A stretch of 64,000 bases of DNA. Origin: Algoriphagus aestuariicola. Lineage in GTDB: Bacteria > Bacteroidota > Bacteroidia > Cytophagales > Cyclobacteriaceae. A program made the position numbers and the translations under genes. Below, in pieces: positions 17,408-25,443 of this stretch. The first letter of the stretch is position 1. Each line of letters starts with the position of its first letter. The stretch lies in contig NZ_JAFKCW010000001.1 in the NCBI RefSeq assembly GCF_017254835.1, forward strand, positions 1,291,063 through 1,355,062, written 5' to 3'. Below the pieces are notes generated by a model. It was not told where the DNA came from. It saw only the letters and a program-made list of their open reading frames with translations, and ran no database searches.

Positions 17408-17421
17408 TGACCGATCGGTCA
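17408..17421 (-). promoter_or_regulatory. TetR-type operator before the TetR gene
   Basis: Perfect palindrome TGACCGATCGGTCA, 26 bases upstream of the TetR start and next to its -7 box. It indicates autorepression. Confidence 0.75.
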
Positions 17422-17551
17422 AATAAAAAAAAAATGTCTGCAATTATTTTTTGGATTTTTTTTTCAGGCCTGATTTCACCCACTTTTCCTTCAGCTTAAT
17501 AGGGGCTTGTTTTGTTGGCGACTTATAGAAATAGCTAGCGGTTCTATAAAA

Positions 17552-17567
17552 TGTGATGTACATCACG
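17552..17567 (+). promoter_or_regulatory. CRP-type operator before the MFS gene
   Basis: TGTGATGTACATCACG, identical over 18 bases (AATGTGATGTACATCACG) to the site at 11208-11225. The -7 candidate GAACTTTG is at 17590-17597; its TTTG starts 34.5 bp from the palindrome centre, exactly as at 11210. Confidence 0.7.
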
Positions 17568-17730
17568 CAATCCATTTTCGCTTCCTACTGAACTTTGATG
17601 TGTAATTTGAATATGAGGTTTAGAACACAAATCATATGAAGATATGATGAAAGAATCAATCATTTGGTTCGGCTACGATTCTTTAATCGATTGTAGATAA
17701 TTCTTCTATTTTAATAATAAAGGAAAAGAA

Positions 17731-18939
17731 ATGAGAACTTTGGAACAAAACCATCAAGGATTTAGTACACTGCTAGCCTTGGCATTTATCCCGCTTTCTG
17801 GCTTTGCTACGGACATCTATTTGCCATCACTGCCTTCTATGGCTAATGATTTACATGTTTCAGCAGGAGCCGTTCAGCTATCATTGGTGATATTTATGTT
17901 TAGTGTTGGTGTTAGCCAGTTTTTTATCGGGACCCTATTGGATAGTTTCGGGCGTTATAAAATTGGTCTTGGATCATTAGCCTTATTCACCATGACCAGT
18001 ATTACTGTTGCAATAGTACCAAATATCCATGTAATTTATACTATGCGCATTATTCAGGGCATTACGATCGCTCTTATTGTAGTTGGAAAGAGGGCTTATT
18101 TTGTGGACCTTTTTTCTGGAGAACAACTTAGAAGTTATATTAGTTTGTTTTCTATTATTTGGGCTAGTGCACCTATTATCGCTCCGTTTTTAGGTGGCTA
18201 TTTCCAGGACAGTTTTGGATGGAGGTCTAATTTTTATTTCTTGGGGGGATTATCTTTGGTTTTTCTAATTTTAGAGCTGTTTTATAGTGGTGAATCCTTA
18301 AAAGAATTCCATCCTTTTAAAGTAAAGCCAATTCTACAAAACTATACAGGAATGCTTAAAACTGCTGATTTTACTTTGGGACTGCTTATCATTGGAATTT
18401 GTTTTGGTATGGTTATCATTTATAGTTTGTCAAGTCCCTTTATCATTGAACGCGTTTTGGGCTATTCTGCTATCACTACTGGATATAGTTCTTTGCTTTC
18501 CGGTTTATCACTTATGACCGGTGGGATAATTGCTAAGAAATTGATTAGAAAACCGTTGGAGAGAAAGATATTTATAGCCTTTGGGATTCAATTTTTCCTG
18601 ATAACACTTATGATTGTAACTTCCTATTTTGAAAATAGTATTTATACTTTAATCGGGTTTATAGTCGGAATTCATATTGCTGGAGGTTTTATATTTAATA
18701 TTCTTTATGGCTATTGTCTCAGTCGTTTTTCAAATAATGCCGGAATAGCAAGTGGGCTTACCGGTGGAGTGATGTATATGGTCAGTTCCATTACTAGTTA
18801 TGGATTCGCTAATTTGTTTAAAGTAAAAAGTCAATTGTTTCTTGGTGTTGCTGACCTTTCAATGCTTCTGATTGTCATTGTTCTTTTTGTGTTTTTTAAT
18901 AAGTACAGAAGGATATATGTGACACTATCAAATTTATAA
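17731..18939 (+). CDS. MFS exporter, Bcr/CflA-like
   Basis: A 402-residue membrane protein with about 12 hydrophobic segments. The start SGFATDIYLPSLPSMANDL is typical of the Bcr/CflA (DHA1) drug-export group. The loop 2-3 signature is LLDSFGRYKIG. These proteins export antibiotics or small organics by proton antiport; the substrate here is unknown. A CRP-type site and a 127-base leader precede it. It is AT-rich like its island neighbours. Confidence 0.85.
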   Translation: MRTLEQNHQGFSTLLALAFIPLSGFATDIYLPSLPSMANDLHVSAGAVQLSLVIFMFSVGVSQFFIGTLLDSFGRYKIGLGSLALFTMTSITVAIVPNIHVIYTMRIIQGITIALIVVGKRAYFVDLFSGEQLRSYISLFSIIWASAPIIAPFLGGYFQDSFGWRSNFYFLGGLSLVFLILELFYSGESLKEFHPFKVKPILQNYTGMLKTADFTLGLLIIGICFGMVIIYSLSSPFIIERVLGYSAITTGYSSLLSGLSLMTGGIIAKKLIRKPLERKIFIAFGIQFFLITLMIVTSYFENSIYTLIGFIVGIHIAGGFIFNILYGYCLSRFSNNAGIASGLTGGVMYMVSSITSYGFANLFKVKSQLFLGVADLSMLLIVIVLFVFFNKYRRIYVTLSNL

Positions 18940-19260
18940 GAACTGCTGGAACGATGAACAGCATCTTCTTCCAATACTGCTCAATGGACCCATTCTTATT
19001 AGTGACATCTTTTGGAGGTCAGCCAATAATATAACACTGACTTTCATTCAGAAGTAAGACGATTCCAATAGAGTGCCGTATCCCGGTCCTTCAGCTCACA
19101 CCGCTTAATTTTAAGGGAAATACACATGTAATACACACAACGCCCGCATTGGATACTATCAGCTTTAAGAAGAGGCAAAGGCCTTTGCAGTTGCCATTTT
19201 CGAAGCCATTTAATGAGCCTATAATGAATTTAATAGCATTAAACTTAAATTATTATTGTC
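18940..19260. other. gene-free stretch between MFS and Ohr
   Basis: 321 bases. I see no gene, palindromic operator or terminator. It may contain remnants of a decayed gene, but no frame is recognisable. Confidence 0.4.
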
Positions 19261-19713
19261 ATGCAAAAACAAATTGTATTAAAAACAGAAAATCAAATTA
19301 AAATCGGTAAGGTATTGTATACAGGAAACGTTAATACTATGGGTGGTCGGGAGGGATCTGCTAAAAGTGATGACGGAAAACTTAACCTCATTTTAACACC
19401 TCCTGGAAGTATTGGAAATGGGACGAATCCCGAACAATTGTTTGCAGCTGGTTGGTCTGCCTGTTTTATAGGAGCAATCCGACTTAATGCAGTACAGATG
19501 CGCGTGTCGCTACCAGAAGAATTATCGGTTGACACTGAAGTTGATTTAGCTTCAGGTCCGGATGGTTTTAATTTACAGGCACGTTTAACCATAAACCTTC
19601 CTGGGGTTTCCGTGGAGCATGCCACAGCGATTGTAAAGGCTGCGCACGAAACCTGTCCTTATTCCAAAGCTACACATGGAAATATCAATGTAACCCTTAG
19701 TATAACGGTATGA
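19261..19713 (+). CDS. ohr: organic hydroperoxide resistance protein, Ohr/OsmC family
   Basis: 150 residues of the Ohr subgroup of OsmC. The two reactive cysteines are Cys68 in WSACFIGA and Cys132 in ETCPYSKA. The N-terminal part (VLYTGNVNTMGGREGSAKSDDGKLNL) matches Ohr. Ohr reduces organic and lipid hydroperoxides using dihydrolipoyl-type thiols. It is the last gene of the island and has no OhrR next to it. Its promoter is not obvious. Confidence 0.85.
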   Translation: MQKQIVLKTENQIKIGKVLYTGNVNTMGGREGSAKSDDGKLNLILTPPGSIGNGTNPEQLFAAGWSACFIGAIRLNAVQMRVSLPEELSVDTEVDLASGPDGFNLQARLTINLPGVSVEHATAIVKAAHETCPYSKATHGNINVTLSITV

Positions 19714-19943
19714 TGATTCGCTATCCCGCAATTTGGTTTTATTGGTAAGCGAGCGGTAGCTATGAGTTTTAGTGCCGGTTTTCTAGCTTAGAGGAACGCA
19801 CCTTTTGCCGAGAGATTTCGAGAAAAAGCTAGTTGTCCATTGAATAAGACTTGTAAATGTGACTAGGCTGCGTTGACAACCTTCTTATTTAAATACACCC
19901 AATACTGGCGGGCCGAGCGGAAATATTCTTTCCTGTAGGACTA

Positions 19944-19982
19944 AACTTGAAAGGTGCTGGGACGGAACTACGCTGAGAGGGG
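19944..19982 (+). repeat. 39-bp direct repeat, right copy
   Basis: 36 of 39 positions equal to 10011-10049, same orientation. The outer hairpin arm present at the left copy is absent here and the sequence passes directly into the GGAAGT mosaic. Confidence 0.7.
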
Positions 19983-19985
19983 GTA

Positions 19986-20105
19986 TGAGTGGAAGTAAGG
20001 GCGTCTTAATTCTGGAAGTTGGAGGCTTGGAAGCTGGAAGACAGCAGACCGCGGGCGGAAGTGGGATGCGTGGAAGTCTTAAGCCGGGAAGTTGGAAGAA
20101 CGATA
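19986..20105 (+). repeat. GGAAGT mosaic repeat, right copy
   Basis: Degenerate GGAAGT/GGAAGCTGGAAGAC units sharing several 13-14-base strings with 8169-8285. Non-coding. Confidence 0.5.
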
Positions 20106-20137
20106 TAGGATCTTGAAGACGTAAGATTCGTTCCTCT

Positions 20138-20182
20138 AGATTTCAAATCCAGCTATACCCCTTCGGAATTCCAAATTCCGAA
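20138..20182 (+). repeat. 45-bp REP-like element, copy 3
   Basis: Differs from copy 2 (9287-9331) at two of 45 positions and has the same orientation, so the two enclose the whole island plus its margins. Confidence 0.75.
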
Positions 20183-20286
20183 GAACGGAATACTGGAGAA
20201 AAATAGTCTAAACTAGGGAACCAAGCAGCCTGCAAAAGCGTCAATGAAGTAGTCAGTTTTTTAGCACTTACCTTATTTTGCAATAA

Positions 20287-21633
20287 ATGGAAGACCTACT
20301 CGCTGCCCGTTGGCAGATGGCCGTTTCACTTGGCTTTCATATCATTTTTGCCTGCATCGGGATGGTGATGCCTTTCTTTATGGCAACCTCCCATTACCAA
20401 TACCTCAAGACAAAAAAGCAGCTGTACAAGGATTTGACCAAAGCCTGGAGTAAAGGAGTGGCAATTTTCTTCGTAACCGGCGCGGTCTCGGGCACGGTGC
20501 TTTCCTTTGAACTCGGCCTGCTTTGGCCCAAATTCATGCTTCACGCAGGGCCCATTTTCGGGATGCCTTTTTCACTAGAGGGCACAGCCTTCTTTATCGA
20601 AGCTATCGCTTTGGGCTTCTTCCTCTATGGCTGGAACAAATTCAATCCTTGGTTTCACTGGTTTACCGGAGTCATAGTTGGTATCAGCGGACTTGCATCT
20701 GGGATTCTGGTTGTCGCGGCCAATGGCTGGATGAACAGCCCCGCGGGATTTGACTTCGTAGATGGAGAATATCGGAACATCGATCCTATTGCAGCGATGT
20801 TTAATGACGCTTGGTTTACGCAGGCTTTGCATATGACCCTGGCGGCTTTTGTTTCCACGGGATTTGCTGTAGCAGGCATTCACGCGTACCTGATGCTCAA
20901 GGGAAAAAACATTGCCTTTCACCGCAGCGCTTTCACCATCGCCTTGGTGTTTGGGTCGGTAGCGGCACTCCTGCAGCCGATTTCCGGTGACCTTTCTGCC
21001 AAAGACATAGCCGTTCGTCAACCAGCCAAACTGGCTGCGATGGAAGCCCATTTCCAGACTGGCGAGTCCGTTCCCTTGATCATCGGGGGAATCCCGGATG
21101 TCGAGAAAAAAGAAGTGAACTATGCAATCGAGATTCCTGGAGCTTTGAGCTTTTTGGCCCATGGGGACTTCGAGGCTGAGGTGATTGGTTTGGATCAATT
21201 TCCAGAGGAAGACCATCCACCCGTGCTGATTACCCACATTGCTTTTCAGATCATGGTTGGCTTGGGCATGGCTTTGGTCGGTTTGAGTTTGCTGTTCCTT
21301 TTTTCTACTTGGAAAAAGAAGGTTTGGCTCGATGCACGTTGGTTCCTTTGGCTTTTTGTAATTGGGACGCCGCTGGGATTTATTGCTCTGGAGGCCGGTT
21401 GGACAGTGACAGAAGTAGGACGTCAACCCTGGATCATTTATGGGATCCTCCGTACCGAGGACGCCGTGAGTCCCATTCCCGGGATTCAGTATTCTTTTTA
21501 CCTCTTTACAGCTGTTTATCTTTCCCTAGCGGTGGTGGTCACCTTCCTCTTGATGAGGCAGATCGGGGCAGTGCCAAGTTATCCTTCCCAAGACATCCCG
21601 TCTTCCGACACTTCCACCTCCTCAACCTTCTGA
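20287..21633 (+). CDS. cydA: cytochrome bd quinol oxidase subunit I
   Basis: A 448-residue integral membrane subunit that carries the haems and oxidises quinol while oxygen is reduced to water. Ligand residues are in place: His18 in LGFHIIFA, His182 in QALHM, and Met323 in QIMVG. Glu98 and Glu105 lie in the conserved SLEGTAFFIEA helix. The GRQPW signature is at 378-382. The quinol loop between about 240 and 310 is of the short type. The next gene, cydB, starts 6 bases after the stop. Cytochrome bd supports respiration at low oxygen and under peroxide or nitric oxide stress. Confidence 0.95.
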   Translation: MEDLLAARWQMAVSLGFHIIFACIGMVMPFFMATSHYQYLKTKKQLYKDLTKAWSKGVAIFFVTGAVSGTVLSFELGLLWPKFMLHAGPIFGMPFSLEGTAFFIEAIALGFFLYGWNKFNPWFHWFTGVIVGISGLASGILVVAANGWMNSPAGFDFVDGEYRNIDPIAAMFNDAWFTQALHMTLAAFVSTGFAVAGIHAYLMLKGKNIAFHRSAFTIALVFGSVAALLQPISGDLSAKDIAVRQPAKLAAMEAHFQTGESVPLIIGGIPDVEKKEVNYAIEIPGALSFLAHGDFEAEVIGLDQFPEEDHPPVLITHIAFQIMVGLGMALVGLSLLFLFSTWKKKVWLDARWFLWLFVIGTPLGFIALEAGWTVTEVGRQPWIIYGILRTEDAVSPIPGIQYSFYLFTAVYLSLAVVVTFLLMRQIGAVPSYPSQDIPSSDTSTSSTF

Positions 21634-21639
21634 TCAGCC

Positions 21640-22650
21640 ATGCTCTACGTCGTCATCGTCTTTCTGATTCTTGCCGTCCTGATGTACATCCTTTTGGGAG
21701 GGGCGGATTTTGGTGCGGGAATCCTCGAATTGACCACCCCGAACCGGATGAAGTCTAAGATCCGCAAGCGTACCTACGAGACGATCGGTCCTATATGGGA
21801 AGCCAACCACATGTGGTTGATCATCACCATCGTCATCCTGTTTGTCGGGTTTCCTGCTATCTATTCCCTGCTGTCCATCCATTTGCACATTCCTCTTTTA
21901 CTGATGCTGTTTGGGATCATCGGCCGTGGAACAGCCTTTGTCTTTCGGCACTACGATGCGGTGGAGGATGAGATGCAGAGGGTTTACAACTGGATTTTTG
22001 CCTATTCCAGCTTTGTGACCCCGTTTTTCTTGGGCTTGATTTTTGGCGCAGCTGTTGGTGGGAGCATAAATCCGGATGCCCCAGATTTCTTGGCTTCCTA
22101 CATTTGGTCTTGGCTGAATGCATTCAGCGTAGCCGTAGGATTGTTTACGGTGATGATTTGTGGTTTTTTGACGGCGGTTTTTCTGGTAGGAGAGGCAAAG
22201 AATGATGCCGAGAGACGATTTTTTGTTACCCGCTCCCGGCTTTTTATCTTAGCGACCGTGTTGGCTGGTGGGATTGTGTTCCTCGCGGCAGAGCTCCAAA
22301 ATGTCCCGCTCGTGGAGCTGCTGATCACCGAATGGGTTACCTTGGGGATACTCTTTTTGGCAACTCTCGCCATGATCTTGCTTTGGCTTAAACTGCCGAC
22401 GGCCACCAAGTCATTTTCGCGTCTATTGGCTGGAGCGGTGGTGACGGCGATTCTATTGGCTTTTGGTTACCACTATTTTCCGGACATGGTGATTCTCCAG
22501 GGAGGAGAAAACTTGACGCTCTTCAACTCCGCTGCTTTAGGCAAACCCATTGAAACCCTTGCCTGGGCATTGCTAATCGGAAGTATTTTTATTTTGCCTT
22601 CGCTCGGGTACTTGCTGTATAGTTTTCAGAAGGAAAAGGCGGAGTATTGA
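21640..22650 (+). CDS. cydB: cytochrome bd quinol oxidase subunit II
   Basis: 336 residues, about eight to nine TM helices. Typical features are the start LLGGADFGAGILEL, the early WEANHMWLI, and GRGTAFVFRHY. It forms the heterodimer with CydA. No cydX-like or cydDC gene follows. The next gene is a permease with its own activator-type promoter, so the oxidase operon ends here, although no clear terminator is seen. Confidence 0.95.
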   Translation: MLYVVIVFLILAVLMYILLGGADFGAGILELTTPNRMKSKIRKRTYETIGPIWEANHMWLIITIVILFVGFPAIYSLLSIHLHIPLLLMLFGIIGRGTAFVFRHYDAVEDEMQRVYNWIFAYSSFVTPFFLGLIFGAAVGGSINPDAPDFLASYIWSWLNAFSVAVGLFTVMICGFLTAVFLVGEAKNDAERRFFVTRSRLFILATVLAGGIVFLAAELQNVPLVELLITEWVTLGILFLATLAMILLWLKLPTATKSFSRLLAGAVVTAILLAFGYHYFPDMVILQGGENLTLFNSAALGKPIETLAWALLIGSIFILPSLGYLLYSFQKEKAEY

Positions 22651-22718
22651 TTTAATATTGACCTAGGAAAAGGACCGCGGATTTTTGAAGGAGCAATGCG
22701 CGTGATTTTGCCCACAGA

Positions 22719-22734
22719 CGGACAAAATTGTCCG
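22719..22734 (+). promoter_or_regulatory. upstream activator palindrome 1
   Basis: CGGACAA-AA-TTGTCCG, a perfect 7+7 inverted repeat. The centre is 68.5 bp before the TGGCAC at 22795. Confidence 0.75.
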
Positions 22735-22794
22735 AGGATTTAGCAAGTTTTATTTTGGAAATGCCGCTGAGCGCGCCATAGACGATGTTTTTGC

Positions 22795-22808
22795 TGGCAC
22801 GGAAGTGG
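22795..22808 (+). promoter_or_regulatory. -24-like promoter element, permease 3
   Basis: TGGCACG, then TGG after five bases from TGGCAC. The -24 half equals the sigma-54 consensus; the -12 half (TGGT instead of TTGC) does not fully match. It lies 51 bases before the start codon. Confidence 0.6.
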
Positions 22809-22845
22809 TTTTTTTTGCCTTGAAAAGATCCCAACCAAAAAGCCT

Positions 22846-25272
22846 ATGCCACTCAGATTTCTCAAGATCGCATGGAGAAGTATTCTCCGCAACCGCTTTT
22901 TTTCCCTGATCAACGTCACCGGTCTCGCGCTGGGAACCGTCTGCTGTCTCTACATCATGATCTATGTCAACGACCAGTTTGGCTACGACCGCCATCATGC
23001 CCATGCTGACGAGCTATATCGGGTGACTACGCTCCTAAATGCACGCGGTAACGAGACATTCATGGCCTCCTGCTCGCCGCCGATCGGTCCGGCTCTGGAG
23101 CGGGACTTTGGTGAGGTAGTGTCCTTTGCCAGGGTGGTGAGAATGGAAAAGATGGGCATAGCCCAAAGCCTGATTTCCGCCGGCGAGACCAAGCTCTATG
23201 AAAAAGAGGCCGTACTGGCAGACTCTTCCTATTTCTCGCTTTTTGACTATCACTTTATAGAGGGAAATCCCCAAGAGGCACTCAAAAAGCCCTTTACGGT
23301 GGTTTTGGAGAAAGGCCTTGCCGACAAACTTTTTCCTCCCGGCGAGGCGAGGGGTCAAACGATCAAGATCGAAAACAACAACGGAATCAGCGAATATGAG
23401 GTGACTGGCGTGGTGGACAGAAGTCTCGGCAAATCGCATCTGGAAGCAAGTCTTTTCATCTCCATGAACAGCAATGGTCTCGGAGAATACGTCCTTCAAA
23501 ACAATGTTTGGGCGGGAAACAATTTTACCTCGACCTATATCCAGCTTATGCCTGGGACAGATCCAACTGCTTTGGAAAGCAAATTGCCCGCTTTTCTGAA
23601 TAAATATGGGGAGGAGGAATTGCGAAGCGTGGGGATGTCCAAGAATCTGATCTTACAGCGGGTAGATGCGATCCACACCTTCATGGGTTACGATGTGGAG
23701 ATGGCCGAAGTGGTGAGTCCCACTTTCTTGTATGTCCTATTTTGCATTGCGGTGCTGATTCAGGTCGTCGCCTGCATCAACTTTATGAATTTGGCTACGG
23801 CCAAGGCTACGAAGCGCGGCAAAGAAGTTGGCGTGCGTAAGGTCATAGGAGCAAGCAAGGCCAATTTGGTCACACAATTTATGGCCGAATCCCTGCTTTT
23901 GGTATTGATCAGCTCCGCAGTGGCTGTGGTGCTTTTTGGTACCTTGTTGCCTTTTCTGAATAGACTCACTGATGCCACGATCAGCAACAGCATTTTTCTT
24001 GACTTCAGCAGCTGGCTCATCATAGCGGGGATCGTACTGGCTACGGGTTTGCTGGCAGGGCTTTATCCCGCCTTTTACCTGACCTCATTCAATACGGTGA
24101 AGATCATGAAAGGCGATTATTCCAATCGCATATCCGCCACTCGGATTCGCCAAGTGATGGTGGTGACCCAATTTGTTTTTTCTATCGTCCTCATATCGGG
24201 AGTCACAGTGATCCAACAGCAGATGAACTTCCTCAACGCAAAGGATCTTGGCTTTTCCAAAGATCAACGTTTGATATTCAGTTTCTATTCCACCGAATCC
24301 AAGGCTCAAATGGATGCTTTTGTCGATGCCGTGAGGCAGCTGCCGGAGGTGGAGCATGCGAGCAAGACCAATAATTATCCCAGCCAGTTTGTCTTCAACG
24401 ATGTCGGAGTATATCTGGAAGGCGGAGATATGAACTCCGCCAAAAACGCTCAATTCATGGTCAGCGATCCATATTTTGTCCCGGTAAATGGGATCAGTTT
24501 ACTCAGCGGCCGGGATTTGCGGGATGGGGACGAGGGTAAGGTGCTCATCAACGAAAGGCTGATGTCTGAACTCGGACTGGACGCGGAAAGCGCATTGGGA
24601 ACCAAGCTGTACAGCAAGTATGGGGACGAAGCCACCTATGTGGAGGTCGCCGGAGTGATGAAGGATTTCCACTACAATTCCCTTCACCAGCAGATCCGAC
24701 CCTTCATGATCCAATACACCGAAAATGCCGACCGCCTAAACCATCTAATCCTGTCCACCAACAGCGATGCGTACGGGGAGATTTTAGCCAAGCTGGAGTC
24801 GGCGTGGGACCGACTGATGCCGGAAACGCCATTTGACTATGCTTTTATGGACCAGGAAGTGGAGCGGCAATATGCTAAAGAACAACTGCTGTCAGGGGTG
24901 ATTCGGACTTTTACACAGATGACGGTTTTCATTTCCTGCCTTGGGCTTCTGGGGCTGGCGGCATTCAGCGCTGAACAAAGAAGAAAGGAAATCGGTGTTC
25001 GGAAGGCTTTGGGAGCCTCTGTGGGAGACATCGTAGGACTACTATCGGGCGAGTTTGTCAAACTGGTATTGGTTGCCTTTGCGATTTCCATTCCCTTGGC
25101 CTGGTGGGCCATGGACCGTTGGCTGGATGACTTTGCCTACCAAATCACCGTGCAATGGTGGATGTTTGGGCTGGCTGGCTTGATCGCCCTAGTCGTTGCT
25201 TTGGTGACCGTGAGCTCACAAGCGTGGACGGCGGCTTTGGCAGATCCGGTAGAAAGCATCCGCAATGAGTGA
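22846..25272 (+). CDS. MacB/FtsX-type ABC permease, array member 3
   Basis: 808 residues starting MPLRFLKIAWRSILRNRFF, a slightly different N-terminus from the MWKNYLK of others. The first FtsX core begins near 291 (VACINFMNLATAKA), with coupling motif EVGVRKVIG near 326. The second half begins near 437 (VTQFVFSIVLI), with coupling motif EIGVRKALG near 714. KDFHYNSLH is present in the second periplasmic domain. The tail ADPVESIRNE differs from the usual NPVKSLKSE. It has its own palindrome and -24-like element and is followed by the palindrome of the next unit, so it is probably monocistronic. Confidence 0.9.
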   Translation: MPLRFLKIAWRSILRNRFFSLINVTGLALGTVCCLYIMIYVNDQFGYDRHHAHADELYRVTTLLNARGNETFMASCSPPIGPALERDFGEVVSFARVVRMEKMGIAQSLISAGETKLYEKEAVLADSSYFSLFDYHFIEGNPQEALKKPFTVVLEKGLADKLFPPGEARGQTIKIENNNGISEYEVTGVVDRSLGKSHLEASLFISMNSNGLGEYVLQNNVWAGNNFTSTYIQLMPGTDPTALESKLPAFLNKYGEEELRSVGMSKNLILQRVDAIHTFMGYDVEMAEVVSPTFLYVLFCIAVLIQVVACINFMNLATAKATKRGKEVGVRKVIGASKANLVTQFMAESLLLVLISSAVAVVLFGTLLPFLNRLTDATISNSIFLDFSSWLIIAGIVLATGLLAGLYPAFYLTSFNTVKIMKGDYSNRISATRIRQVMVVTQFVFSIVLISGVTVIQQQMNFLNAKDLGFSKDQRLIFSFYSTESKAQMDAFVDAVRQLPEVEHASKTNNYPSQFVFNDVGVYLEGGDMNSAKNAQFMVSDPYFVPVNGISLLSGRDLRDGDEGKVLINERLMSELGLDAESALGTKLYSKYGDEATYVEVAGVMKDFHYNSLHQQIRPFMIQYTENADRLNHLILSTNSDAYGEILAKLESAWDRLMPETPFDYAFMDQEVERQYAKEQLLSGVIRTFTQMTVFISCLGLLGLAAFSAEQRRKEIGVRKALGASVGDIVGLLSGEFVKLVLVAFAISIPLAWWAMDRWLDDFAYQITVQWWMFGLAGLIALVVALVTVSSQAWTAALADPVESIRNE

Positions 25273-25313
25273 AATAAGCTGGCCTTCACCTTAGTGTTAA
25301 CGCTGACCGCTTG

Positions 25314-25329
25314 CGGACAAAATTGTTCG
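25314..25329 (+). promoter_or_regulatory. upstream activator palindrome 2
   Basis: CGGACAA-AA-TTGTTCG, one mismatch in the right arm, extended by a GC pair outside. The centre is 67.5 bp before the TGGCAC at 25389. Confidence 0.75.
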
Positions 25330-25388
25330 CGAGCGTCTCCGACATACTAATAGAATCCCCTTTCAGTGTGCAGAATCTAGCTTTTTAC

Positions 25389-25402
25389 TGGCACAATAGT
25401 GG
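25389..25402 (+). promoter_or_regulatory. -24-like promoter element, DUF4097 unit 1
   Basis: TGGCACAATAGTGG. By analogy with sigma-54 promoters transcription would begin near 25413. This excludes the upstream GTG at 25399 as the start of the DUF4097 gene. Confidence 0.6.
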
Positions 25403-25443
25403 AAACAAGTGATTGCATCAACTCTCCAACAACGTGTTTAATC

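Larger units (their letters stand above)
17383..17730. other. divergent regulatory region between TetR and MFS
   Basis: 348 bases without a gene. It holds the TetR -7 box and operator on the left, the CRP-type site and -7 box for the MFS gene on the right, and a possible leader hairpin AAGAATC/GATTCTT at about 17651-17682. Confidence 0.6.
19714..20286. other. gene-free right margin of the accessory island
   Basis: 573 bases holding the right 39-bp repeat, a GGAAGT mosaic (19986-20105), and the third REP-like element (20138-20182). No gene seen. The order of repeats resembles that on the left side of the island. Confidence 0.6.

Noticed and set aside
10011-19982. Interpretation of the 39-bp repeats as a tRNA-type attachment site or as a transposon target duplication
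   Set aside because: No tRNA or integrase is present, and 39 bp with three mismatches is too long and too diverged for a usual target duplication. I only call them direct repeats.
20575-21426. 283-codon minus-strand frame inside cydA
   Set aside because: Shadow of a strongly conserved gene; the protein has no recognisable features.
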